A stretch of 64,000 nucleotides of DNA, taken from Heracleum sosnowskyi (lineage: Eukaryota; Streptophyta; Magnoliopsida; Apiales; Apiaceae). Below are positions 13,975 to 24,751 of this stretch, in pieces (position 1 is the first letter of the stretch; every line of letters starts with the position of its first letter). The translations under genes were made by a program, and so were the position numbers. Where the stretch lies: positions 558,001-622,000 of the forward strand of contig JAUIZM010000015.1 of assembly GCA_030848705.1 (NCBI GenBank). The letters run 5' to 3'. The notes beneath the pieces are model-generated. The model had not been told where the DNA came from. It ran no database searches and saw only the letters and a program-made list of their open reading frames with translations.

Positions 13975-15440
13975 TCTATACTATATTATTAAAGCCGAAA
14001 CATTGAAAGTTTTGGTTTTCGGTTTTCGGTTAGTTTTTGGTTTTCGGTACTTTTTCTAATTAATAAATTAATAATATAATCAAAATTCGGGAAAGTTTTA
14101 TTCTACATTAATATTTCACTATATTTTACTACATAAAAATCAAATAATATTGAAATCTAATCAAAAAAATGAAAATGTGGGATCTAATTTGTTTAAATTT
14201 AGGATACGGTTACAAATATATTTCTTTTTTTTAGGATAACGAAAGCTACTACAAATCAAATCTTTTATGAAATTGTATTATTGTCAAGTTACCAAAACAG
14301 TAACTAGATGATTGGCTTTTATAATTAAAATGTATTTTTTTCTAACAAAATCTACTCCTTTTTCAAAAATATCATTACAATTATCTTTAAATTAAAACAT
14401 ATTAACTTTTATATTTGTTATTACTAAAATTTATGTTTTCCAAAAATATGAGATTCAATCCTTACTTATTTATTTTAAAACTTATTTTAATACTCTATTT
14501 AATAAATAATAAAATAATATAAAAATAGTAACTAACTGATTGCCTTTTATAATTAAAAAAAATCTAACAAAATCTACTCCTTTTCCAAAAATATCATGAC
14601 AATTACCTTCAAATTAAAACATAATATCTTTTATATTTGGTATCACTAAAATCTCTATTTTCCAAAAATTTGAGGTGCAATCCTTACTTATTTATTTTAA
14701 AATCTATTTTAATACTCTATTTAATAAATAATATAAAAATATAAAAATATTAACTAGTTGATTGACTTTTATAATTAAAATATTTGTTTTCTAACAAAAT
14801 CTTCTTCTTTTCCAAAAATATCACGGGCAATTACCTTTAAATTAAAATATATTACCTTTTATATTTGTTATCACTAAAATCTCTCTTTTCCAAAAATTTC
14901 AAGTGCAACCCTTAGTTATATATTTTAAAACTTATTTTAATATTTTTAATTATTTAAAAAAAACTTACCTATTTTAACAAGTGAACGTTTTTTTAACAAA
15001 TACAATTAATATAATTAAAACACATCTAAAAATATTATAGGTAGTTACTTTATTTTAATTAAACATGATAGCTTTCCAATTTGTCGTTATTAAAAAAACC
15101 TACTTATTTTAACATGTCAACGTATTTTTTTAATAAATACAAGTAATATAATTAAAACACTTCTAAAAATATCAGGAGCAATTAATTTTTTTAATTAAAA
15201 TATGTTAGATTTTCTATATTTCCTTATTATTAATATTATTTTAATTAATAATACCTCATTTATCTTCATCAGCCCCATCTGTATTTTTTAATATTTTTTT
15301 ACGTTACAATTAATATTTAAGTTTCTCATTTTATAATTTATCATATTAATTTTTACTTTTATTTTAATATTTTCCGTTTAAATTAAATGTTTTAGTTTAT
15401 TATTTTCTAAGGCACGTGCCTTGCACGGGTTACAGGCTAG
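13975..15440 (+). mobile_element. Complete non-autonomous Helitron, 1466 bp
   Basis: The 5' end TCTATACTATATTATTAAAG is the widespread plant Helitron start. The 3' end has a hairpin CGTGC-CTT-GCACG (15415-15427) ten bases before the terminal CTAG. It lies between A (13974) and T (15441), the AT target Helitrons use, without a duplication. No Rep/helicase coding is present, so it would depend on enzymes supplied in trans. The interior is very AT-rich and holds about three tandem units of 222-228 bp. Confidence 0.82.
14301..14990 (+). repeat. Tandem 222-228 bp units inside the Helitron
   Basis: Units starting with TAACTAG(A/C/T)TGATTG begin at 14301, 14529 and 14751. Each runs on through a CTTTTATAATTAAAA block and a TTTCCAAAAAT block. 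Two further units (15501, 15725) lie in the second Helitron copy. Confidence 0.8.
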
Positions 15441-16375
15441 TTTATTTTAAAACCTATTTTAATACTCTATTTAATAAATAATATAATAATATAAAAACAA
15501 TAACTAGCTGATTGTCTTTTATAATTAAAAAAAAAATCTAACAAAATCTACTCCTTTTCCAAAAATATCACGACAATTACCTTTAAATTAAAACATAATA
15601 TCTTTTATATTTATTATCACTAAAATCACTATTTTCCAAAAATATGAGGTACAATCCTTACTTATTTATTTTAAAATCTATTTTAATACTCTATTTAATA
15701 AATAATAATATAATATAAAAATATTAACTAGCTGATTGTCTTTTATAATTAAAATATTTTTTTTCTAACAAAATCTAATTCTTTTCCAAAAATATGACTG
15801 GCAATTATCTTTAAATTAAAATATATTACCTTTTATATTTGTTATCACTAAAATATCTCTTTTCCAAAAATATCAAGTGCAACCCTTACTTATATATTTT
15901 AAAACTTATTTTAATACTTTTAATTATTTTAAAAAAAACTTACCTATTTTAACAAGTGAACGTATTTTTTTTAACAAATACAATTAATATAATTAAAACA
16001 CATCTAAAAATATTATAGGTAGTTACTTTATTTTAATTAAAACATGTTAGCTTTCCCATTTGTCCTTATTAAAATAACTTACTTATTTTAACATGTCAAC
16101 GTATTTTTTTAATAAATACAAGTAATATAATTAAAAAAAATATCACGGACAATTACTTTTTTTAATTAAAACATGTTAGATTTTCTATATTTCCTTATTA
16201 TTAATATTATTTTATTATAAATTAATATTAATAATACCTCATTTATTTTCATAAGCCCCATATGTATTTTTTAATATTTGTTTTACGTTCCAATTAATAT
16301 TTAAGTTTTTCATTTTATAATTTATCATATTAATTTTTACTTTTATTTTAATATTTTTCGTTCACATTAAATGTT
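15441..16375 (+). mobile_element. Second, 5'-truncated copy of the Helitron 3' half (left part)
   Basis: Directly abutting the first Helitron end, this segment repeats 14472-15390 with modest divergence. It is cut at 16375 by the Mutator-like insertion and resumes at 19754, ending with a second CTAG|T terminus at 19805. It therefore starts inside the element, not at a TC end, giving a tandem 3'-end array. Confidence 0.8.
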
Positions 16376-16539
16376 TGGGAAATTACCAAAAATACTACTA
16401 CTTTTCTAAGTAATTTTGCAATTTTACCATCTTCTCGAAATATTTGCAAAAATACTAAATTTTTGAAAATATTTGCAAAAATACGGTCTACAACTACTTT
16501 CAACCATCTGCAACTGCAACCAAAATCAACCACAGATGC

Positions 16540-16925
16540 TGTTGAGACCTGTTTTCGACCTTCAACCGCTTGCTTCGGTCCTGCAAAAGAAGAATGCGAG
16601 GGTGTTGGCCCCCGATTCACCTCCGGTGTAAGAAACAGTTAATATGATCTTGAATATGGGTTTGAGAACGTAGAAGTCCTGTGTTTGTTGTAATAATCTG
16701 TCTTTAGAGAAAGATCGATAGTTCAGGTAGATCCAACCTGTATATATAGTGCTTCCTGTTTGTAACCGAAGGAGGCTTAAGCGGGGGCGGGGCGGACGGG
16801 AGCGTGTCCCCCGCTTCAATAAATGACAGCCGTTTCAAATGGAGATATTGGGCCTTCGGACTCTCCAGGAGGTGGGCTTCCAATATGGGCTCGGTCTGGC
16901 CCAACAAAGTAATGGGCCTCTAACA
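16540..16925 (+). repeat. 5' LTR of the gag-only element
   Basis: 386 bp. Carries a TATATATAG TATA-like site near 16740 and a GC-rich box (GGGGCGGGGCGG) near 16783. Open frames on both strands are duplicated exactly in the 3' LTR and are not treated as genes. Confidence 0.9.
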
Positions 16926-17773
16926 TGTCCCTGGGCTTTGTTCGGAGTGTTTCCTGTGGACGAAGACCAAAAAATCCGGCCCATTCTTCGGAACAATGTT
17001 CTAGATCTCTCTTCGGGTAAAGATATTAACAGTTGGGGGGCATGACGTCATTTGGGAAGTCGTGCCTCTTTAATTCGACGGCTGTCAGGTCTTGGGATCT
17101 GAGCTCGCATCCTGGCCGTTGAATTCGAAAAGACCAGGGGTTGTCTAAACGTCTTTTCTTTTCTTTTAAAACTCCAAACACCACTTCATTACTATTTTTT
17201 ACGCCAACAAACACTACATCCTCTTCAAAACTTCAAACAATCAAGCATTTCATTTCAACATTGGGGCCGTCATCTCAACTCCAGAATTTCCCAGCCCTCC
17301 TGTTCCACTCTCGCTTTATCTTCAAAACAGTAAGTAATCTTTTTATCTTTGTATCAGTTTTTGCGTTTTGTCGGATGTTCCTCTTATTTTGTTTGTGGCC
17401 ACCGTAATCGTAGTAGGATAGCAGATATGCATGTGTCTTTTTTTTTTTTGCGTAGTTTAGGAACACACCCTTTTGACTTTCTGGGCTCCTAGACTTTTGC
17501 ATTTTTAGGGTAGTTATTCCCGGGCCTCCTGATTGTTCTGGGTTTAAGATCTTTCGGGGTCTTCAAATCCATGAGAACACTTCGGTCGCCTTGAATCCTT
17601 AGATTTTACTTTCTTTAGGCCTAGCCCATGGGCTACGTTTCGCCTTTATATTCTAGAACATCTTCGACCGATCCTGGCCCTCTGTACTCGGCTATTATCC
17701 TTCGTATTTTTAGTTTATTTATGTTGATTCCGAGTACATGGCTAATTGTCTCTTCATTACCGGATGCAGGGAC

Positions 17774-18857
17774 ATGGATCGGTCGACTCCATCTCCGTTT
17801 AGTGACGCCGCATTGTATCCAGCGGCGAACCATAGATCTACACTGACCGAAGAGACGGTCGTTGGATTTTATGAAGAATATCACATTCCACGGACCCTCT
17901 GGTTCATTCATTTGGCCACTCGGAAGGACCGAATATGGCACAATCCCAAGGTCTTAGAGATGCACGGAAAAACAGCTACTGGTCTCTCCGAAGCAGCACT
18001 TAAATGCGGCTTTAGGGTGCCGACACTACAGCTTTTGAAGCATCTGTTCAAGGATATGGGGATAGCCTTAGGGCAGTTAGACCCAAATAGCTTCATACAC
18101 ATCAACGTGTTTCAAGCACGGTGTATGGCGGCGAACGTGGATCCCCGAACTTCCCTCTTCTGGCATCACTATGATTTCCGACGCAACGGGAAGAGTAAGG
18201 GCTTTTATACCATTGCCCGAAAGACCAATAGGGTCGCCTGGGCTTCCACCAATTCTAACAATAAGGAGAGTCACACCAAGTGGTTCTTCTTCTCCGGCCC
18301 AAAAATCGCCCAATTTGCGGTATGGAAGGATGTAGAGCCGAAGGACCTCGTGATGCCTTCTATTCTGGGGGCTGACGCAGAGGATTACAGGAAATTGTGC
18401 GAGCTGGACATGGGAAGAGTCCCGCTGTCCCTTAGTCGCGACAAAGATTGGTTGTTCGCCCTCTGGGGTAATGGGGGTAACTGTTCATTTATTGTCTTGT
18501 ATTCCTTCTTTCAATTCCTTTTCCTGTTTTTACTTCGGTACTCTGACTGATATTTGTCTTTTATTAACATGCATTTTTCTTTGTGCAGTGTCTTCGCGCC
18601 AGGTTGTGATTGATCGCCGTCTGAAGAAACTTCAAGAGGCGAAGGAGGCCCGGGAGAGGGGCGAAGCTTCTGCCCAGACGGCTTCCGTAAGTGAGCGGCC
18701 GTTTGCCCCATCTCCCAAACAGACGACTCCTGCTACTTCTCCTCGCAGAGAGCGGGAAAAGGATTCTGAACCAGAGGGGGAGCTGTTCAAGGAGCCCCGT
18801 AAGAGGAATCGGTCGAATGAAGAGGTGGTCAAGACTTATATTCCCCAGTGGGGTTGA
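17774..18857 (+). CDS. Gag-like 'putative gypsy-type transposon' protein with one intron
   Basis: Exon 1 runs 17774-18476 (or 18467 with the alternative donor) and exon 2 runs 18589-18857. The intron is phase 1 with a clear pyrimidine-rich TTTGTGCAG acceptor, and the reading frame continues across it, giving about 320-323 aa. The region around GALGQLDPNSF-like residues (seen as IALGQLDPNSFIHINVFQ) and FWHHYDFR resembles the plant Transposase_28 family; this is by eye. The C-terminal part is a charged coiled-coil-like stretch (RRLKKLQEAKEARERGEA) followed by a Ser/Pro-rich region. The ATG at 17774 follows a good GATGCAG acceptor, and a donor ACA|GTAAGT near 17331 suggests a leader intron. The frame ends inside the 3' LTR, so the protein is probably truncated relative to its source. 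Confidence 0.65.
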
Positions 18858-19237
18858 GACCTGTTTTCGACCTTCAACCGCTTGCTTCGGTCCTGCAAAA
18901 GAAGAATGCGAGGGTGTTGGCCCCCGATTCACCTCCGGTGTAAGAAACAGTTAATATGATCTTGAATATGGGTTTGAGAACGTAGAAGTCCTGTGTTTGT
19001 TGTAATAATCTGTCTTTAGAGAAAGATCGATAGTTCAGGTAGATCCAACCTGTATATATAGTGCTTCCTGTTTGTAACCGAAGGAGGCTTAAGCGGGGGC
19101 GGGGCGGACGGGAGCGTGTCCCCCGCTTCAATAAATGACAGCCGTTTCAAATGGAGATATTGGGCCTTCGGACTCTCCAGGAGGTGGGCTTCCAATATGG
19201 GCTCGGTCTGGCCCAACAAAGTAATGGGCCTCTAACA
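18852..19237 (+). repeat. 3' LTR of the gag-only element
   Basis: 386 bp, same as the 5' LTR except for its first base. Its fourth to sixth bases supply the TGA stop of the upstream gag-like reading frame. Confidence 0.9.
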
Positions 19238-19753
19238 GATGCAACCAAAAATACGGTTAGCAACCACGCAACCGGATGCAACCAAAAGTAACTTTTTAAA
19301 AAATGATTGAAAAACAGCCGAGAATTCAAAAACAATTGTTAGTAAGATGTTTGGTAAGCTTTTGGTCTTGATTAAGCCGTTCCCCTATGGTTCAATAGTT
19401 AACTTTTGGGGTTCAATGGTTGGGTTTTAGAAATATTAAGAATGAAAAATAATTTGTATAAAGACGTTTATGGTTATTCCTAGACTCTAAATCCTAACCT
19501 ACCCTGAGTTGTTTACAAACCTAAAATCAGAACGCCGGAAAAAAAAAATCATTTTTGATTAAAAAGTTGCATATGTTGTTGATTTTGGTTACAGTTGCAG
19601 ATATGGTTGAAAGTAGTTGCAGACCGTATTTTTGCAAATATTTTCAAAAATTGGTATTTTTGCAAATATTTTGGTATTTTCGAAAAAAAATTAAAAAACA
19701 CATAGTATTTTTGCAAAAAAGTTTTTTGGGTTGGGTTTTTATGAAAAAATCCG

Positions 19754-19805
19754 TAAATGTTTTAGTTTATTATTTTCTAAGGCCCTTGCACGGGTTATAG
19801 GCTAG
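19754..19805 (+). mobile_element. Second Helitron copy, 3'-terminal remainder
   Basis: Continues the copy interrupted at 16375 (TAAATGTT is duplicated at the junctions). The terminus is like that at 15440, but five bases of the left hairpin arm are missing, so the stem-loop before CTAG is no longer complete. Confidence 0.78.
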
Positions 19806-20468
19806 TATATATATATATATATATGTTATGTATATGTATACAAATAGAAAATTAAAATATTTAAAAAATTACAATAATTGAGTATAAATAATTATAAGAG
19901 ATTTTTTTTTAAAAAACTTTAATGAAGTTAAAGAAAAATAATATTATAGTATAATCTAACTAGCCCAGTTTTTGTTATTGTGCATACATAAATTGTTCAA
20001 TTACTTAAATAACCTCATAATTTAATTAAGATTAACGAAGATATTCTAGGTGATTTGATGGAACTGATGCAAACGAAAACATTCTTATGAGATGTAAAAT
20101 ACTAGATGATTTGATGGAATCTAAAATGAGTCTGTTAGAAGTGTTGGATCATTGTGTTTTCAAACAAAATAATTTACTCTATATTAAAAGAAAAGTCATG
20201 TAATGTACCCGTAAGAAAACGAAAGAGGATTAAAGTAGAATTGGGTATTGACTTTTTAATGTAGGGTAAGAATAAATGTCGTAACGTTGAAGTCTAACAA
20301 GACAGTTTAGCATCCGGGGCTATATTCCTCGGATTGGTTCACATTAATAAATACACAACCGAATAAAATTGTGTAAATATTTAACCAAGATTTGAAAATT
20401 TGTCATCTTTTTCCAAAATCTGGTACAACTATTCTTCTCAATTCAGACACCAACATATTCATCCCGAG
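19806..20468. other. AT-rich intergenic region and probable promoter of the glutathione peroxidase gene
   Basis: Begins with a TA microsatellite (about 19806-19824). The right arm of the 13.2-kb inverted repeat lies at 20047-20099. No ORF with protein similarity was seen. The region from about 20340 to 20468 probably includes the leader of the downstream gene. Confidence 0.5.
20047..20099 (-). repeat. Inverted-repeat arm, partner of 13245-13312
   Basis: Reverse complement matches the 13.2-kb arm over TTTACATCTCA-AAGAATGTTTTC and the AATCACCTA block. A shorter second TGATTTGATGGAA word follows at about 20107. Confidence 0.6.
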
Positions 20469-23400
20469 ATGGGCGCTGCTTCTTCCGTCAATGCAAAATC
20501 TGTCCATGATTTCGTTGTCAAGGTACCCATCTTCCCAAATTCTGAATTCATACATACATACATACAGATATGCATGTATGGATATATGTTCCATGTGCAT
20601 GAATGTTTTTTTGTGTTAATTGTCAAGAAATGAATTACAGGACAGCAAGAATAATGATGTAGACCTCAGCATCTACAAAGGAAAGGTTCTTCTCATTGTA
20701 AATGTTGCTCCCAAATGGTAAATCTCTCTCTTTTTATTTATTGCAAATTTCTGTACTGTGAAATGTGAATTACTCATTTTCCTAAAATTATTTGTTTTTG
20801 TGGAAGAACAGTAGTTGGGCAGATTCAAACTACTCAGAATTAACTGAGCTTTACCACAAATACAAGGACACAGGTCTGTTTCTTTTATTTATTTTCCTTG
20901 TTTTTTCCGGGATATCTAAAATTTTATTTCACTTTTTGAATATGTTTATGAGTTTGTGTGTGCATGAATCATGATAACATGATATTGATTTAACTGCATA
21001 TCTAGGTGAGCTGATTTTAGGATAACTGATAAATATATGTACAGACTTGTTGAAGTTTATGAGTACTGGGATGTGCAAGTACAGTTATATTTTAAAAAGT
21101 TTAATAGCTTATTTTTTATATACACTTTTGCTGAAAATTTGATTCAAATTTTGCATATATTTGGTCAATTTTTGAGTTATTTTAGGGAGCACATGTACTA
21201 TATATTAGAATAAAATCGGTCTTTATATATACCTATGGAAGTTGTGCCCCTGACTAAATCGGTCTTTGATGATGAGTATTCAAAGTGAAAGGAGGTTAAC
21301 TGTGTTCGTAATTCAGGAAACTGACTAGGCATAAAATATAGAAATTTAAGTTTCAGTGATTTGTTTTGGGTAGAATTGAGATGAAAGAATGCTTTCTGAC
21401 CCTGATTTTACCATTGTTGAGGAGAGCTTTCCTACTTATTTCCATTATCTGCAAAAACTCGTGTGTTAACTGTTCATATGTGACCTTAGTTACACGACTT
21501 TTTAAAATTTGCATCATCAATGTACAAAGATCAGATTCCTCAATTGATTTTTTCTTTTAACATTGTCTACTAGTTGAAATATTACAAGTCGCACTGTTAA
21601 ATTTTGTGCGTGGGAGTGTGATTTTGAGATAGCAGTTAGCAAACCATGACTGCTAACTTCGGGGCAAAGATTCTTTTATGAAGTCTAAATGCCTTTTTAT
21701 TCCTAGCATTACCATTTGCATGCAATAAGTGATGCCCTAATTCTTTTTGTGCTCAAATCAGTTCGCCAAATCTTACAAATTGCTCTGCTGTGTAAATTAA
21801 GTATGTTTTCCTCAGAGTTAGATTTCAACATACTTAGACATTTTTTTCTTTCTTTTCCTCAATTAAGATTTTACGATCCTGGCCTTCCCTTGTAACCAAT
21901 TCCTGAAACAAGCGCCTGGAACAGGCGAGGAAGTACAAAATTATGCTTGTGAAAAATTTCAGGCAGACTACCCTGTCTTCCAGAAGGTTAGTAATGTGAC
22001 TTTGATACTAGATGATGTCAAATTTGTGTTTTGAGCTTCATGTGGTGTATATAGTCTCTTATGTTAAAGTAACATAACACAATTTAATGATAACCCCTCC
22101 TTGAATTGTGCTTGTCAATTCAAATTGTTGACCCTTTTTTTATAGATAATTTGGATCCACCTATTGAAAAGGAAAAAGATAGAAGAACTTCCGAACTCAA
22201 ATTTGTAGATGCTCTCTCTATAATAACAATGAAACAAAGTCAATGAAACTGTGTCAGCTTTTAAGACGTTATTGCTAATGTTTAAAGCTGGTGCACTGCA
22301 TCCTTACTTCTTAGCATTGATGCACCGGTAAACAGAGACGGATTTCTTAAAATATTAAAGATACGGTCGCGGACATTATTGGCCCAGCTAGGTAAATGTA
22401 TTTCATTTTGTAATTGACTTATATGTGTTAAACAACTTCTCTGAAAGGTTAGAGTCCACACTGTAAAAAACAGAACACTTTGAGTCGAAAGTGAATTATT
22501 TCGTTTGATAATTTCACTTCAATGGTGTATGTAGCTTTGCACTACATGAACTTAAATTTTATGGTTCAGTACTTCACTCATTTACAACTAAAAATTTAAA
22601 CAGATGTGGAAAATCTCGAAACAGTCTAGAAGCAAACTGCTTAGATGCAACAAGAGGCAAACAATAATATTTATTATTTTACTTCTGCTTATGATTTATT
22701 TATTAAATTGATCACACCAGACAAGAATTAAAAATAAATGGAGACAAATTGATCACTCATCTAATCGGAGTAGGGATCCTCTAAGTAGGAAAAGTCTTAA
22801 AACACTTAAAACTCGTAGACTATATAGGAAATGTAGATGTAGAAGTGGCTAAGGTTGCTGCTCCAAACTTTTGCACTCCTGATTCGATAGTTGAGTTGGC
22901 AGGCCTCTTTCAGCTCGCATTCAGTGTTTTGTAGTGTACTTCTTGCTGAACTAGTGGAGAGGATTCTTCTGAACTAATGTAGAGGTCCAGACTTTCCCAT
23001 ACATGCCAGTTGTTCTTGTAGCTCTGACATAGTTTTTATTGAGGACAGAAGACACTTTCTTTTGCATATAATCGTTAGATACCAGTTTTTTTTGTTAGAT
23101 CATTTTACTGCGATAGCCCCAAACTAGAGATCTGGTCCATAAGCTAAGATCCAATCGCGAGCCCGATTGTTTAATTAGTGTCTTGCCTCTGCAGCTCTAT
23201 TGAGATTTTAGTGCTCTTAATAAGCTTGTAAACTATTCTCAATTAAGATATTACCTTTCAAGTGCCCCGTGCTCATGTTAGACTGCTAAAATCATTCCCG
23301 TTTTTGATCTTGTAGCTCGATCAAAGTGTTTTTCTTTGATTTCTATATATATCATCATAATAGACTGGTATCTCATAGGTACTTGTCAACGGGAAAAATT

Positions 23401-23667
23401 CATCCCCCATCTTCAAATTTCTGAAAGCCAATACGAGAGGGTTCATGGTGTCTACCATTAAATGGAATTTTACCAAGTTCCTTATTGATAAGGACGGGCA
23501 GGTCATCCAAAGATATGGCACAACTACCTCACCATTATCCATTGAGGTAAAGCTCTAAATTCATGCTTCATTAATTGCATTTGCTCAAGATTCTCAAATT
23601 CATGATTCATAATAATTTTTATTATGTAATACAGGGAGATATCAAAAAAGCACTGGAACAATCATAA
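20469..23667 (+). CDS. GPX: Glutathione peroxidase-like, thioredoxin-dependent thiol peroxidase (GPX5-like), 170 aa
   Basis: Reduces hydrogen and lipid peroxides; plant members take electrons mainly from thioredoxin. Six exons: 20469-20522, 20641-20717, 20812-20873, 21868-21986, 23379-23546 and 23635-23667, all GT-AG and in phase. The fold is complete: peroxidatic Cys44 (VNVAPKC), Gln75 in LAFPCNQF, and Trp133-Asn134 in KWNFTKF form the usual catalytic set; Cys92 in YACEKF matches the resolving cysteine of plant GPXs. There is no obvious transit peptide; MGAA at the start leaves open N-myristoylation at Gly2 and a membrane or cytosolic location, as for GPX5-type proteins. Odd point: the residues after Cys44 read SWADSNYSEL, whereas most homologues have GxT(D/E)SNY, so the two residues next to the active Cys are changed. 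Confidence 0.93.
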
Positions 23668-24530
23668 GAAACATCTAGTTTACTGGGATCCACGATGTCA
23701 ATTAGTTAAGCACCTAATGAAGCTATAGGTATATAATGAGCGGTGAATAGGTCGTTTATTTGGTTGATTGTATATTTTAGCCATTCGTGTAGTCTTTCTT
23801 CGTGATATTTAAAACATGTACCTACAGTTTACAGTTTCCCAAGTGTTTATTGATATTAGGACATGAATGCCGAAATTTTTTCTTGCAGTTGTGTAATGTA
23901 AGTATGAGTGCAGTTGTTCACTCAAAAAGTAAAACTAATTACAAATTTTTATGTCATCTTTTTCATACATTGCAATCTAATCTGTCGCTTTGTCTGCGTA
24001 TGCTGCCATCTTGATTAATGCTATTATTTTCATCTGATATTAATCAGGTACACTTATTTGCAACTGATATAGATATAAAGAGAATAAATTGCATCCCAAC
24101 AAAAGGCTTGATGCAGTTCTCATAGGATAAACAATAGGAGTAACATGTTAAAACAAAACTGATCCTTTCTCAATAATGCAGTCTTCACGCCTAGCCAATC
24201 ATCAGTTAGCCGCACGGGTAAGCTTATCTGCCTGTTTGGCCAGAAGCCAGTGTGAAAAGATGCACATATTCTTCCTTTCCATCTCCTTCCTTTAGACAAG
24301 GACTTGTCATTGGCCAAAAAGTAGACCTACATTGTTGGTGTTTAGTATGTGGAGTTTGATAGTTGTCTGGATCAATAGTTGTCTGCAAAACTTTGGGTTT
24401 TGCCCCAGTGGTTGTTTTCTCGATTCAAAATTATTGTTGTCCAGAGTTTGAAGACGTTATGCCCTGATGCGCGGTCACTAGGTGGAAAATGTTAGTTTAT
24501 TTTAGAGAAATGCTAAAATTCTCAAAATCG
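23668..24530 (+). other. 3' region of the GPX-like gene and intergenic DNA
   Basis: Likely 3' UTR for the first few hundred bases. No further gene or repeat recognised. Confidence 0.45.
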
Positions 24531-24535
24531 TATGT

Positions 24536-24746
24536 GTTGGGTTTCCAGCATCTCTCTAAATCGAAACGTGGCGCTGGCTGCTACACTATAAAGGTTAAGA
24601 GTTGCGCCTTCTTCACAAGTAGCTGTTTTTGGTGTAGTGGTAAGCGCTTAGGTCCTAAAAAGTGGTATCAGAGCAGGTGGCAGATGCTTGGGGGGGGGGG
24701 GATTGTTGGGTTTCCAGTCTCTCTCTAAATCGAAACGGTCCTAAAA
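24536..24746 (+). mobile_element. Miniature LTR element (SMART/TRIM-like), 211 bp
   Basis: A 125-bp left repeat (24536-24660) begins TGTTGGGTTTCCAG and ends GGTCCTAAAA. Two bases later is TGGTATCAGAGC (24663-24674), the initiator-Met tRNA primer site. A G-rich tract (about 24689-24701) then precedes a 43-bp right repeat (24704-24746) that keeps both ends of the left one but lacks its middle. GTATG flanks both sides (24531-24535, 24747-24751). LTR, primer site, purine tract and LTR are thus packed with only about 43 bp between the LTRs. The LTR does not end in the usual CA. Confidence 0.68.
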
Positions 24747-24751
24747 GTATG

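Larger units (their letters stand above)
16540..19237 (+). mobile_element. Young LTR element with a gag-like gene only (TR-GAG type)
   Basis: Two 386-bp direct repeats, 16540-16925 and 18852-19237, begin at TG(TTGAGACC) and end CTCTAACA. By eye they differ only at the first base (T versus G). They are flanked by GATGC (16535-16539 and 19238-19242), a 5-bp duplication. The near-identity indicates a very recent insertion. Between them is one gag-like gene and no protease, reverse transcriptase or integrase. No convincing tRNA primer site follows the 5' LTR, and only a weak GTGGGG tract precedes the 3' LTR. Mobilisation would need proteins from another element. Confidence 0.88.
16376..19753. mobile_element. 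Mutator-like element (non-autonomous) with long inverted repeats, hosting an LTR element
   Basis: Long inverted arms lie at 16376-16539 and about 19556-19753. Both contain TTTGCAAAAATACGGTCT, then AACTACTTTCAACCAT and CTGCAACTG when read inwards. The flanks repeat TAAATGTT (16368-16375 and 19754-19761), and 8 of 9 bases match if extended to the 9 bp normal for Mutator elements. Without the nested LTR element it is about 675 bp and has no transposase. The outermost 15-20 bases pair less well than the inner part of the arms. Confidence 0.72.

Noticed and set aside
14300..16360. CRISPR-like or centromeric satellite array
   Set aside because: The 222-228 bp units are few, diverged and confined to two copies of one Helitron.
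16562..16907. Minus-strand protein genes in the LTR (85 and 67 codons) repeated at 18874-19219
   Set aside because: They are exact copies because they lie in the two LTRs; overlapping frames, low complexity, no family match.
24620..24680. tRNA gene (GGTGTAGTGGTAAGCGC resembles an A box)
   Set aside because: No cloverleaf can be built around it. The stretch is better explained as LTR end plus primer site TGGTATCAGAGC.
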